Shown here: in pieces, positions 7,973 to 15,851 of the stretch | How positions within the stretch are numbered: position 1 is the stretch's first letter | Layout of the letters: every line of letters begins with the position of its first letter | Origin: Pacificispira sp040217575 | GTDB taxonomy: Bacteria; Pseudomonadota; Alphaproteobacteria; UBA8366; Aestuariispiraceae | Length of the DNA: 64,000 bases | NCBI GenBank assembly: GCA_040217575.1 | Contig: JAVJPW010000004.1 | Span: 1 to 64,000, forward strand | Direction: 5' to 3' | The notes under the pieces: model-generated | What the model was told of the DNA's origin: nothing | What the model saw: only the letters and a program-made list of their open reading frames with translations | Databases searched by the model: none | Program-made: the position numbers and the translations under genes

Positions 7973-8637
7973 TCTGACATCCCGGCAAATGCGCCGACTT
8001 GCGCCAATTTTGATTCTGACTGATTTAAGGGCGGTTGATTGCGCTTTGTCCTGACATAGACGCGCCCAATAATCCCATGCCCACATGGTAACCTATATGT
8101 GGTATTGTCTGGATACCCGAGAGCATCCCAAAAAGGCACTTCACAGGTATCGTCTGAGTACCTTGTATCGCTTGTTCTGACCTCATTCTGGCCTTCACAG
8201 GTATCGCCTGAGTACCTTAGCGGTACTGGCTCAGTACCTACGTTTGTTTTTTCCGGCGGAGACCAGTCCATAAAGTCGCGCGACGGCTTTTCATTCTTGA
8301 AGCCCTCTGACGTTATCCGCCATTCCCGCGCAAAGCGATCCGGTTTGCCGAACCAAGCCTCCGACACCTTCCGAAGGAACCCCTTCTCAATTAGCTCTTC
8401 AAAACACGCCTGAGCGGTGTTCGGCCCACACCTGAGAACCTTCATCGCTTCGCGTCGGGAGAAACCAATGTAGCCGTTGTTGCTTCCGTCATGCCGACGA
8501 AAGATAGCCAGGAATAATTTGCAGCTTCTAGGGGACAGGGAAATCCAAGCCGGGCTATCAAGCATAGCGTGGTCCAAGAGGGCGAAGCGGCCCTCCCTCC
8601 CCTTCGTCCGCTTTTTCTGAAACTTCTTGCCGCTCAT
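7969..8637 (-). CDS. Replication-initiator-like winged-helix protein
   Basis: The 222-residue product starts at MSGKKFQKKR (8637), with AGGTAGGTG just upstream; the longer frame adds ten residues without a better site. Residues about 10-110 form a winged helix-turn-helix like those at the N-terminus of phage replisome organisers: a basic arm, then ALLDHAMLDSPAWISLSPRSCKLFLAIFRR, then RREAMKVLRCGPNTAQACFEELIEKGFL. The second half is low complexity and is encoded by DNA containing four 17-bp iteron-like repeats (8101-8238), as in lambda O, whose gene contains the origin. There is no Walker motif. I infer an origin-binding initiator; a transcriptional regulator is the alternative. Confidence 0.65.
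   Translation of the reverse strand: MSGKKFQKKRTKGREGRFALLDHAMLDSPAWISLSPRSCKLFLAIFRRHDGSNNGYIGFSRREAMKVLRCGPNTAQACFEELIEKGFLRKVSEAWFGKPDRFAREWRITSEGFKNEKPSRDFMDWSPPEKTNVGTEPVPLRYSGDTCEGQNEVRTSDTRYSDDTCEVPFWDALGYPDNTTYRLPCGHGIIGRVYVRTKRNQPPLNQSESKLAQVGAFAGMSE
8101..8238. repeat. Four 17-bp iteron-like repeats, candidate origin
   Basis: The copies are GGTATTGTCTGGATACC (8101-8117), GGTATCGTCTGAGTACC (8146-8162), GGTATCGCCTGAGTACC (8200-8216) and GGTACTGGCTCAGTACC (8222-8238). All have GGTA and TACC ends, so each is an imperfect inverted repeat; the last has perfect 7-bp arms. Copies 2 and 3 also share the preceding CTTCACA. Start-to-start distances are 45, 54 and 22 bases. They lie in codons about 134-179 of the initiator-like gene, with a T-rich stretch just right of copy 4 (8241-8252). 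The arrangement matches an origin with iterons embedded in the initiator gene; operator sites are the alternative. Confidence 0.7.
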
Positions 8638-8770
8638 TGCGCACCTACCTCTGGCGGCAAGGGCCAATGTCTTGCGATTATCTTCGGAACCTTTTGAGGG
8701 ACAGATTGAAAGGAATGGCGAATGAGGTTACATTCTTTGCTGCTATACAAGTTTGAATGTTCCCCCGCGT

Positions 8771-8807
8771 CCCCGGCCGGCCCAGAGCCGCCGGGGCGTG
8801 GTTTTTT
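8771..8807 (+). terminator. GC-rich hairpin with T-run
   Basis: CCCCGGC at 8771-8777 pairs with GCCGGGG at 8790-8796, with an inner GGC/GCC pairing, and TTTTTT follows at 8802-8807. It reads as a plus-strand terminator in the gap between the excisionase-like and initiator-like genes, although no plus-strand gene precedes it. It could protect the leftward operon from opposing transcription, or be a structured leader on the other strand. Confidence 0.4.
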
Positions 8808-8823
8808 GAGGACGCCCATAGCA

Positions 8824-9042
8824 CTACGCGGCCTCGTATTCCGCTGTGGAGTTGACCTTTTTCCCTGCCCGTTCTTCGGCCCAGGTCAGCAAATCAGTCT
8901 TCTCGTAAATCGGAAACCTGCCGAAGCGCCGGAAGCGTGGCCCGCCACCTACTGAAGCGAATTTCGCGAGAGTCGCCTCAGCGACCGGATAACCGGAATC
9001 GGCGAGAAACTCGGCCGCTTCCTTTCGTCTGAGATACTGCAT
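8824..9042 (-). CDS. Excisionase-like HTH DNA-binding protein
   Basis: The 72-residue product starts MQYLRRKEAAEFLADSGYP, with AAAGGAAA upstream of the ATG at 9042. The frame extends further but the first eleven residues lack support. Residues 3-55 match the MerR/AlpA-type HTH of excisionases: a YLRRKEAAEFL helix, a recognition helix (AEATLAKFASVGGGP), and a wing FRRFGRFPIYEKTDLLTWAEE. Such proteins bend DNA at attachment sites or act as regulators in integrated elements. It lies two genes from the integrase on the same strand, as expected. Confidence 0.75.
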   Translation of the reverse strand: MQYLRRKEAAEFLADSGYPVAEATLAKFASVGGGPRFRRFGRFPIYEKTDLLTWAEERAGKKVNSTAEYEAA

Positions 9043-9129
9043 GGTATTTCCTTTCTGCGTTTGTGGCGACTTCACGCCAACCGCAGAAAGATTTATCGCG
9101 GTCTAGAATACTCCGGCAGAGGACCCGAA

Positions 9130-9720
9130 TTATCGAGGGGTGTCCCACGTACTAGCCCTTCCATCCGCTCCGCGACCACCGTTTCGATACCTTAGTCCTG
9201 CTTCAGGCATCGCCGAGGCAATGCACGTTGATCTCTCCTGATCGTCTCGTGCATCCGGAAAGAAGTCTGAAATCAAAACATTGTAGTTTTTACACCACCT
9301 ACTAACAGAACGGCGTGTAACACCAAACGCGTGCGCTATCGTTGCCACTGGTGAAGGGTCATCGATGAGGCCCTGATCCACCGCGACCCTATACGCCACA
9401 GCTAGGCCAATATCTCGCGATTCACTTGGGCCAATCCCAGGCGATCCTGGACCTATCATTTCTGAAATTGGCTTTGGTAGTTTCCCCGCTCGGATGTAGG
9501 AGATCATGTCAGCGACTATGAATGCCGCTTCGACAGGCAAGGGTTCTATCGGATTGCCGCCCGGTCCGTCAGGCCAATTCTCAGGCAATAGGTATTCTCT
9601 AAGGGTCAGTTCGAAGATCTCAAAGGCTGCACGCAGTTCATTTCTGTGATCCTGACCAGCCGCCTGCAACTGGCTCAGCTCGCGCGCAGCATGTTTATAG
9701 AGTGGCCAAGCATCAAGCAT
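9130..9720 (-). CDS. HTH-containing protein coupled to the integrase
   Basis: The 196-residue product has a helical N-terminal region and a helix-turn-helix at about 122-146 (SPVATIAHAFGVTRRSVSRWCKNY), then a polar tail. The ATG at 9720 directly follows the integrase TGA (TGAATG), indicating coupled translation. A role as regulator or directionality factor for integration is plausible from position only. The C-terminal 40 residues are low complexity. Confidence 0.6.
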   Translation of the reverse strand: MLDAWPLYKHAARELSQLQAAGQDHRNELRAAFEIFELTLREYLLPENWPDGPGGNPIEPLPVEAAFIVADMISYIRAGKLPKPISEMIGPGSPGIGPSESRDIGLAVAYRVAVDQGLIDDPSPVATIAHAFGVTRRSVSRWCKNYNVLISDFFPDARDDQERSTCIASAMPEAGLRYRNGGRGADGRASTWDTPR

Positions 9721-10995
9721 TCAAACCGCTCCCCCAAATTCAACCACTGTGGAGACAATGTTGCCCTTCATCCTGCCAAAAATCGTAGCCGACACTCGAT
9801 CCGCTGCCGCAGCGAGCGCGCTATCGACGTGATGCGCATATCCGGCTGTCACGCTTCCGGCACGGTGTCCCAAGAGGCCTGCGATCGTCAGCTCCGAATA
9901 CCCCAATTCATTGGCAACGGTTGCAAAGGAGTGCCGTAGAACGTGAGGGGTGACGCCTTCAAGTTTCGCGGACTTGCATATCTCTTCCATGGGCTTCCGA
10001 AGGTTAATCAAGCGTCCCTCACCACGGCTTGCCGGAAACACCCATTCCACACTGCCAGGAAGGTTCAGCGTCTCAATGTACCGAAGCGCAGTTGTGCCTG
10101 CCGGTCTGAGCTGATCCCCAGTCTTTGTGTCAGAGAGGTCAAGACCTCTGGAGGCAGCGCTCACGTCATTGGGACGCAGCGACAGAATTTCATTGCGACG
10201 ACACCCGGTAAGCGCCAATGCCCATATCGCAGCGACCGGCACTGGATAGCGGTCTTTGAAAGTTTCCAGTGCCGCGCCAAGCGCCTTGTATTCATCAGGC
10301 GACAGCCAACGACGACGCTTTTTGTCGGCTGGCTTCTCGATTCCTGCGCACGGATTGCGGTCGGCTATCTCTTCCTTCATAGCCCAGTTATAGATTGTAG
10401 ACAGTAGTGCCAGCGCCTTTCCAGCCGTGCCGGGGCCACCTGTCACTCTGGCAAGCCCCCTCGCCTTCCTTGTTTTGAAGGCCCCTGCCGTCTTGCCATC
10501 CATGACATCCGAGAGGAATTTCCGAGCGTCTTTTGCCGTAACGTCATTGACGGCATTCTTCCCAAGCAGAGGCTTTATGTGTCGCTCTATCCGTCCCTCA
10601 TCAATATCAAGCGTCCCCGCCTTCTTCGGCTTTCCGCGCACCAGCACCTTTCCAGCGCGCGCCGCCCCCAGATATGCGTCACACATTTCAGATACCGTCT
10701 TGGCGGCTCTCTGTGTCTGTCTGTCGGCAGACGGGTCCTCGCCCTGCGCAATGCGACCGAAAAGAATGCGCGCCTGTTTTCTAGCCTCCTCAACTGTCAC
10801 GCGCCCAAACTGCCCGATGGTGTAGCGCCTTGTGCGCGTTCCAACCCTGTACTGAACAAGAAAGCTCTTAACCCCTGACGGCTTTACCCGAACACCGAAA
10901 CCAACAATCTCCGAGTCCCAATAGAATTGATCCTTACCCGCAGCAGCCGTGAAGCCTCTAACTTTGTCCAATGTCAGCTTCTGTCTTTCAGGCAC
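9721..10995 (-). CDS. Tyrosine recombinase (P4-type integrase)
   Basis: The GTG at 10995 is chosen because GGAGG sits six bases upstream; it gives a 424-residue protein beginning at PERQKLTLDKVRGF. The longer ATG frame adds 32 residues with no homologous look. Order of domains: DUF4102-like arm-binding N-terminus (about 5-90, YWDSEIVGFGVRVKPSGVKSF), SAM-like core-binding domain (about 100-215), catalytic domain (about 230-410). Catalytic residues are visible: Arg in TGCRRNE (about 266), HVLRH (His 351, Arg 354), His 377 in LGHRAG and the nucleophile Tyr 386 in AGYAHH. It should recombine the element at the tRNA-Val end at 11154-11199, 160 bases away. Confidence 0.95.
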   Translation of the reverse strand: MPERQKLTLDKVRGFTAAAGKDQFYWDSEIVGFGVRVKPSGVKSFLVQYRVGTRTRRYTIGQFGRVTVEEARKQARILFGRIAQGEDPSADRQTQRAAKTVSEMCDAYLGAARAGKVLVRGKPKKAGTLDIDEGRIERHIKPLLGKNAVNDVTAKDARKFLSDVMDGKTAGAFKTRKARGLARVTGGPGTAGKALALLSTIYNWAMKEEIADRNPCAGIEKPADKKRRRWLSPDEYKALGAALETFKDRYPVPVAAIWALALTGCRRNEILSLRPNDVSAASRGLDLSDTKTGDQLRPAGTTALRYIETLNLPGSVEWVFPASRGEGRLINLRKPMEEICKSAKLEGVTPHVLRHSFATVANELGYSELTIAGLLGHRAGSVTAGYAHHVDSALAAAADRVSATIFGRMKGNIVSTVVEFGGAV

Positions 10996-11153
10996 AATAT
11001 CCTCCGGGGAAGCGCTAGGGAAGCACGGGGAAGCAAATTCCAGAAAGCCGAAGAAAAACCAATCCCGGCAATCATACTCAATTTTCCGCACATTTCAGCG
11101 CTTTTTCCAATCCCAGAAAATATCAGAAAACCCCGGAAAATCCTAACCCCTTT

Positions 11154-11199
11154 CTTCACACGGCAGGGGTCACTGGTTCAATCCCAGTACCGCCCACCA
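11154..11199 (+). other. Attachment site: 3' fragment of a tRNA-Val gene
   Basis: From 11155 the bases read as a tRNA: anticodon loop TTCACAC (anticodon CAC, Val) at 11155-11161, right anticodon stem GGCAG, variable loop, T-arm ACTGG-TTCAATC-CCAGT (11172-11188), acceptor ACCGCCC, discriminator A and CCA (11197-11199). The bases to the left do not form the matching anticodon stem, D-arm or acceptor 5' strand, so only the 3' half is present. This is the classical distal att site of an element integrated in a tRNA gene with the crossover around the anticodon loop. The intact tRNA-Val should lie left of the window. Confidence 0.88.
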
Positions 11200-11444
11200 A
11201 TCTTTTCAAAGACTACCAATATTCCAGGCAGTGTTCAGCTGGTTCACACGAACCAAAAAACTGTTTTTCGCATATGCGGAGCCCCACGCTTTTGCCTGGG
11301 GAAGCGACGACATTCATCACAGAAGAACTACCAATCAATGTCATCACGAAATCGCGACTGGATTGCCCGTCCATTCCCTTGATAACGTGACGAACGATTG
11401 CAACCTGAATGGTTCGGGTTCACAGGAACAAGGGAGACGGGGAA

Positions 11445-11924
11445 GTGAAGATTTCATCAGCGAAATGGTTAGCCACCCCTGCCGTAGCGGCGGCGCTGAC
11501 GGTAGCGATGATGGCCAGCGCACCGGCGCATAGCGACGGCCACGAAGGCACGCCATTTGCCGTGCGGGATAATGTGATGCACCTGATCGGCAGCCACATG
11601 AAGCATCTGGGCGACATCGCAAAGGGTGAGGCTGAAATGGATGCCAGCACGCTGACGCATGCCCAGTCCCTGCAGGTGCTTTCCGCGACCGTCCCCTACC
11701 TTTTCCCCGAAGGCAGCATGCACGCCATGAGCCGCGCCAAACCCGAAATCTGGAGTGACTGGGACGGTTTCGTGGAAGTTGCGGACGCATTTGCCGCGGC
11801 AACACCTGGCGTCGTTGCAGCGGTTGAATCGGGCGATGCGGAACAGATCGGCCCGGCGCTTCAGGCTGTCGGCCGGACCTGTGGCGCATGCCACGACGAC
11901 TATCGCGGCCCGAAGGTGGAGTAG
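11445..11924 (+). CDS. Cytochrome c' (class II c-type cytochrome)
   Basis: The 159-residue product starts at the GTG at 11445 behind a GGGAGACGGGGA ribosome-binding site. A signal peptide (1-30, ending APAHS) leads to a four-helix-bundle domain with the heme motif CGACH near the C-terminus (Cys146, Cys149, His150), the arrangement typical of cytochrome c'. Conserved features include RDNVMHLIGSHMKHL for the first helix. Periplasmic; this family binds NO/CO or serves in electron transfer. It is followed at 9 bases by a diheme cytochrome c, so the two likely form an electron-transfer pair. Confidence 0.85.
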   Translation: MKISSAKWLATPAVAAALTVAMMASAPAHSDGHEGTPFAVRDNVMHLIGSHMKHLGDIAKGEAEMDASTLTHAQSLQVLSATVPYLFPEGSMHAMSRAKPEIWSDWDGFVEVADAFAAATPGVVAAVESGDAEQIGPALQAVGRTCGACHDDYRGPKVE

Positions 11925-11933
11925 GATCAGATT

Positions 11934-12839
11934 TTGACCCGTCACACACCGGCCCGTTCGCGGGCCGGCCTTTTGGGAATGGCGGTGGCACTGTTTGTTG
12001 CCGCCATACCTTTCCGATGTGCCGTGGCGCAAGACGGTGCGGTAGAACGCGGCGCCTATCTGGTCCGCGCCGCGGGCTGTATCGCGTGCCATACCGACCA
12101 TGAAAACGGCGGTGTCGAACTCGCTGGCGGGCGGGGTTTGGAAACCCCGTTCGGCACCTTCTATTCGCCCAATATAACACCGGATGAGGAAACCGGGATC
12201 GGCGGCTGGAGCGACGCCGACTTTGTTCGTGCGCTTCGTGAAGGGACAGCGCCGGAAGGGCACAGCTATTACCCGGTCTTCCCCTTTGCCAGCTATACCC
12301 TGATGCGGGATGAAGATATGCTGGCGATAAAGGCATACCTGTTTTCACTGGACCCGGTCCGCCAGCAGAATCGCGATCATGATGTCGGGTTCCCATTGTC
12401 CTGGCGATTCACTTTGAACGGTTGGCGGATGCTTCATTTTTCGGAAGGGCCGCAGCAGGAGGATCCAGATCAGTCCGCGCAATGGAATCGCGGGGCCTAT
12501 CTGGTTCGCGCGCTTGCCCATTGCGGCGAATGCCACACGCCGCGCGGCATGACCGGCGGCATGGATGACGGCATGTTCCTGGCTGGAACTAGGGATGGCC
12601 CCGATGGCGAGGTCGTGCCCAACATAACGCCGCACGAAACCGGAATCGGGGACTGGTCCGAAGGGGACATTGTGACACTGCTGCGCGACGGCACGAAACC
12701 GGATTGGGACAGTGTCCAGGGCAGCATGGAAGAAGCGATTGACGATGGCCTGTCCTATTTGACGGACGATGACCTGACCGCGATCGCGGTCTATCTGAAG
12801 TCCCTGCCGGCGATCGAAAATTCCGTTGGAAGCAACTAG
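11934..12839 (+). CDS. Diheme cytochrome c
   Basis: The 301-residue product begins at a TTG (11934) that gives a proper signal peptide with an Arg-rich n-region (about 1-32). Two cytochrome c domains follow with heme motifs CIACH (49-53) and CGECH (197-201). Each is accompanied by PNITPDEETGIGGW / PNITPHETGIGDW, the signature of cytochrome subunits of membrane-bound alcohol or sugar dehydrogenases. Such a protein passes electrons from a periplasmic dehydrogenase to the respiratory chain; no dehydrogenase subunit is next to it. A strong hairpin with CCTTTT covers codons 6-14, which may attenuate expression or end the previous transcript. Confidence 0.85.
   Translation: MTRHTPARSRAGLLGMAVALFVAAIPFRCAVAQDGAVERGAYLVRAAGCIACHTDHENGGVELAGGRGLETPFGTFYSPNITPDEETGIGGWSDADFVRALREGTAPEGHSYYPVFPFASYTLMRDEDMLAIKAYLFSLDPVRQQNRDHDVGFPLSWRFTLNGWRMLHFSEGPQQEDPDQSAQWNRGAYLVRALAHCGECHTPRGMTGGMDDGMFLAGTRDGPDGEVVPNITPHETGIGDWSEGDIVTLLRDGTKPDWDSVQGSMEEAIDDGLSYLTDDDLTAIAVYLKSLPAIENSVGSN
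11949..11974 (+). terminator. Strong hairpin plus T-run inside the diheme cytochrome start
   Basis: CCGGCCCG (11949-11956), loop TTCG, CGGGCCGG (11961-11968), then CCTTTT. The eight perfect GC-rich pairs with a UUCG loop and a following T-run make a good intrinsic terminator for the cytochrome c' transcript. It lies within the signal-peptide codons of the next gene, if that gene starts at 11934. Confidence 0.6.
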
Positions 12840-12933
12840 ATTTCCGTTCCCCATCACCTGATTTAGCCCTTGCGGGCCGTTCCAACCTGGCGCAACACTG
12901 CCCGGCTTGGAATGCAATTTGACGGAGACGGCG

Positions 12934-14478
12934 ATGGGCGATGAATCTGGAAGACGACGGCCCCGCAGACGCGGCGGCGAAGCAAAATCAGAACGGTCGC
13001 CCCGCCCCGTAAACTACACCCAACTGCGCCATCCGTTCACCGCGCAAAGCGCCTTTTCCCAAGATGCCGTCGCGGCAATGCATGATACCGCGATCAGGAT
13101 TCTTCAGGAACTGGGTATCAAGACCCTGTTGCCCGAAGCACGCGAACTGTTCCGGGCCGCCGGCGCCCTTGTTGACGAAGAAAGACAGATGGTCCGGATC
13201 GGCCGGGATATCGTCGACGACGCGCTACGGACGGCACCGCCGTCCTTTCGGATTCGCGCCGGCAACCCGAAACGCGAACAGATCTACGAAGACGGCAGTC
13301 TGATGTTCCTGCCGGGTGCGGGCTGTCCGAATGTTACGGACAGCGTCCGGGGGCGACGGCCAGGTTCCCTGCGCGATTTCAAGGAAACGATTTCCCTGCA
13401 CCAGGCATTCGACGTCATTCATATGCTGGGCCCGTCGGCCGAACCGCAGGATGTACCGGTAAATCTGCGCCATTATGCGATGTTGCAAACGCAGCTTTCG
13501 CTAAGCGACAAGCCGACCTTCGCCTATGCGCGCGGCAAACAGCAGGCCGAAGAATGCTTCGAGATGATCCGGTTGGCCCATGGCCTGGACGATGCGGCAT
13601 TTGCCGACGATGTCTGGATTTTCACGATCATCAACACAAACTCGCCGCGACAGTTGGATATACCGATGAGCCAGGGGCTGATCGATTTTGCCCGCGCCGG
13701 ACAATTGTCCATCGTAACGCCCTTCTGTCTGGCGGGAGCAATGGCGCCGATTACGGTGGCGGGTGCCCTGACGCTGCAACATTCGGAAGCTCTGGCCGCC
13801 ATTGCCCTGACGCAACTCGCGAAACCCGGCGCGCCCGTCAGCTATGGCAGTTTCAGTTCAAACGTCGATATGAAATCCGGCTCCCCAGCGTTCGGCACGC
13901 CGGAGCATGTGAAGGCCACGCTGGGCGCGGGGCAGTTGGCCCGCCATATCGGCCTGCCCTGGCGTGCCGCATCAGGGTCTGCATCCAACATATCCGACGC
14001 GCAAGGGGCGACGGAAAACACGACCGGCGCCTGGGGCTGCATGCTGGCGAATGCCACCAGTATCGTCCATGCCGCCGGCTGGCTGGAAGGCGGGCTTGCC
14101 TTCGGGTACGAAAAATTTATCAACGACATCGAAGCGATCCAGACGCTTGCGGAACTTTGCACGGCACCGCCGGGCGACGATGACAGTATCGGCTTCGACG
14201 CGATCGCCGGTGTCGACCCAGGCGGTCACTTCTTTGCCTCCCCCCATACGATGGAACGCTATGAAACTGCATTCTATGAGCCGGTCGTCGCGGATCTTTC
14301 GAACTTCGGTGCATGGACGGAATCCGGCGGACTGACATCGACCGACCGGGCGGCCAAGATCTGGCAGACCGTTTTGGGGGAGTTCAAGGCACCGGCTGGA
14401 TGCGCCGAACGTGCGGGCCGCCTCGACGAATTCATCGCCAAAGGCACCGAAGCGGGCGGCGCCCCGATAGAGAGTTGA
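12934..14478 (+). CDS. MttB-family (non-pyrrolysine) methyltransferase
   Basis: The 514-residue product starts at ATG 12934 behind GGAGACGG. After a basic, disordered 40-residue N-terminus it follows the trimethylamine methyltransferase (MttB) fold throughout: SLRDFKETISLHQAFDVIH, PTFAYARG, INTNSPRQLDIPMSQGLIDFA and GSFSSNVDMKSGSPAFGTPEH. There is no in-frame amber codon, so it belongs to the non-pyrrolysine branch, whose studied members (for example MtgB) demethylate quaternary amines such as glycine betaine and pass the methyl to a corrinoid protein. No corrinoid protein or reductive activator is adjacent. The substrate is therefore unknown. Confidence 0.88.
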   Translation: MGDESGRRRPRRRGGEAKSERSPRPVNYTQLRHPFTAQSAFSQDAVAAMHDTAIRILQELGIKTLLPEARELFRAAGALVDEERQMVRIGRDIVDDALRTAPPSFRIRAGNPKREQIYEDGSLMFLPGAGCPNVTDSVRGRRPGSLRDFKETISLHQAFDVIHMLGPSAEPQDVPVNLRHYAMLQTQLSLSDKPTFAYARGKQQAEECFEMIRLAHGLDDAAFADDVWIFTIINTNSPRQLDIPMSQGLIDFARAGQLSIVTPFCLAGAMAPITVAGALTLQHSEALAAIALTQLAKPGAPVSYGSFSSNVDMKSGSPAFGTPEHVKATLGAGQLARHIGLPWRAASGSASNISDAQGATENTTGAWGCMLANATSIVHAAGWLEGGLAFGYEKFINDIEAIQTLAELCTAPPGDDDSIGFDAIAGVDPGGHFFASPHTMERYETAFYEPVVADLSNFGAWTESGGLTSTDRAAKIWQTVLGEFKAPAGCAERAGRLDEFIAKGTEAGGAPIES

Positions 14479-14588
14479 TCGCCACTGCGGATACGGCGCT
14501 ACCGGATTGCCTTGAGAACGGTTGAGCTTGACCCGAGCATCACGTAAACCGTGCTTCCCGTCAGGACCAAGCGAAACCGGACCCGCGC

Positions 14589-15851
14589 GTGAGCCGCCAT
14601 AACGCACAACAGACAACGAAGCCTTCGCCCGCCGACATTGCCTTGGGTTATGGCCTTGGTACCGCCGTTCCAATGGCGGCGTTCGGAAAGGCCGTGATGG
14701 CGCCCTTTCTGATCCTGGCGCTCGCGCTCGCAGCCTGGCGTGTCTGGGCGGACCGCAGCAAAAGGCAGGACCAGGATGACTGGTTGAAGTGCCTGTACCA
14801 ACCGGCGGTGTGGGTCTTCGCATTCTGGCTGATTTCAAGCCTGCAGTCCCTGGACCCCGTGAAATCCATGGAAACCTGGGTCAGGACCGCCGGGCTGGTC
14901 GGGGTCGGTGTCCTGTTCGCCGCAGCCCTGGACCTGCGGGGACAGGCGCGCCTTTCCCTGACCCGATCCATTATCGCGACCACGTTGTTCAGCAGCGTTC
15001 TGGTATCAGTGCTTTTGCTGCTGCAAAGCGCGGGAATGATCGACGCCACGGTCCTGGTCTTCGGAACGCCACTGGACCCGGCCCAAAGGTTCAAGTCATT
15101 CGGCGCGGTGGCGGTCTGTCTGATCCCATTGTGTCTCTGGTTCGGCTGGCAACTGGGCGGAAGATGGAAAGTTGCAGCGCTGCTTTGCGTGCCGGCGGTC
15201 GCGGTTGTTCTGGCCGGTGCGGGACGACAACCGTCCCTGGACGGCCTGTTGGGGGGAATCGGCGGCTTGACCCTTCTGGTCATCGTTGCGGGCCTGATTC
15301 ACCTGCCGAAAGTGGCGCGGCGGCTTCTGGGCATCTTCTGCGTTGCAGGTGCCACAGTGCTTTTCTTCTGGATATGCCTCAATTTGCCATCCGTTCCGGT
15401 GAATGCTGATCAGACCGGTGCGCTGCCGCTTCTGGACTGGCATCGCCAGGTGATCTGGGGCTTTGCCGTCGATGCGTTCACCCAGAACTGGCTGTTTGGC
15501 GTGGGTCCAAACGCCATCGACCTGATGCCGGGTGCACGTGATATCATCCCCGGCATGCATCAGGAATATATCCCGGGCCATCCGCACAATTGGCTGTTTG
15601 AGGTCATGGCCGAAACCGGCGTGCTGGGGACGGCGGCGATCGGAATCGCGTTGCTGTTTCTGGTCGCGGAATTTGCCAGACGGGCGGCAAACGGTGTGTC
15701 GGGGGCATGGGCGGCGATATTCCTGTGCGGGGCTTTCTGGACCAGTGCGCTTGCCAATTTTTCGATCTGGGCCGCCTGGTGGCAGGCCTGTTTCATCGTG
15801 CTGATCAGCATCGCCTTTGTCCTGACACGAACGGATGGAACGTCCCGATGA
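14589..15851 (+). CDS. O-antigen ligase/polymerase-like membrane protein
   Basis: The 420-residue product has about ten to twelve hydrophobic helices and a larger periplasmic loop (about 300-345) containing FGVGPNAIDLMPGA and HPHNWLFEVMAETGVLG. The H-P-H-N ... E-x-G pattern is the hallmark of the Wzy_C / O-antigen ligase superfamily. It would polymerise or ligate lipid-linked glycans at the periplasmic face of the inner membrane. The GTG at 14589 has only a weak ribosome-binding site. Its stop overlaps the MaoC gene start (ATGA), the first link of a six-gene coupled cassette running to 20537. Confidence 0.8.
   Translation: MSRHNAQQTTKPSPADIALGYGLGTAVPMAAFGKAVMAPFLILALALAAWRVWADRSKRQDQDDWLKCLYQPAVWVFAFWLISSLQSLDPVKSMETWVRTAGLVGVGVLFAAALDLRGQARLSLTRSIIATTLFSSVLVSVLLLLQSAGMIDATVLVFGTPLDPAQRFKSFGAVAVCLIPLCLWFGWQLGGRWKVAALLCVPAVAVVLAGAGRQPSLDGLLGGIGGLTLLVIVAGLIHLPKVARRLLGIFCVAGATVLFFWICLNLPSVPVNADQTGALPLLDWHRQVIWGFAVDAFTQNWLFGVGPNAIDLMPGARDIIPGMHQEYIPGHPHNWLFEVMAETGVLGTAAIGIALLFLVAEFARRAANGVSGAWAAIFLCGAFWTSALANFSIWAAWWQACFIVLISIAFVLTRTDGTSR

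Larger units (their letters stand above)
1..11199. mobile_element. Integrated prophage-like or satellite element (right part)
   Basis: The stretch carries a tyrosine integrase, an excisionase-like HTH protein, a replication-initiator-like gene with iterons, a DUF5681 protein and several phage-type orphans, nearly all on the minus strand. It ends at a 3' fragment of a tRNA-Val gene at 11154-11199, beyond which ordinary chromosomal genes start on the plus strand. Integration into tRNA anticodon loops or T-arms by such integrases is well known. In that geometry the displaced 3' tRNA end lies distal to the intact tRNA, so the complete tRNA-Val should lie to the left, outside the window. No terminase, portal or capsid gene is recognisable here, so it may be a decayed prophage, a satellite, or the right arm of a larger phage. 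Confidence 0.8.

Noticed and set aside
10996..11091. Integrase start at the first ATG (11091)
   Set aside because: It would add 32 residues without family likeness and lacks a Shine-Dalgarno, whereas the GTG at 10995 has GGAGG six bases before it.
11344..12396. A 350-residue minus-strand open frame
   Set aside because: It lies opposite two convincing cytochrome c genes, is Arg/Pro-rich and has no family resemblance; it is a shadow of high-GC coding DNA.
12934..14478. Pyrrolysine-containing trimethylamine methyltransferase
   Set aside because: The frame has no internal TAG codon, so it belongs to the non-pyrrolysine branch.
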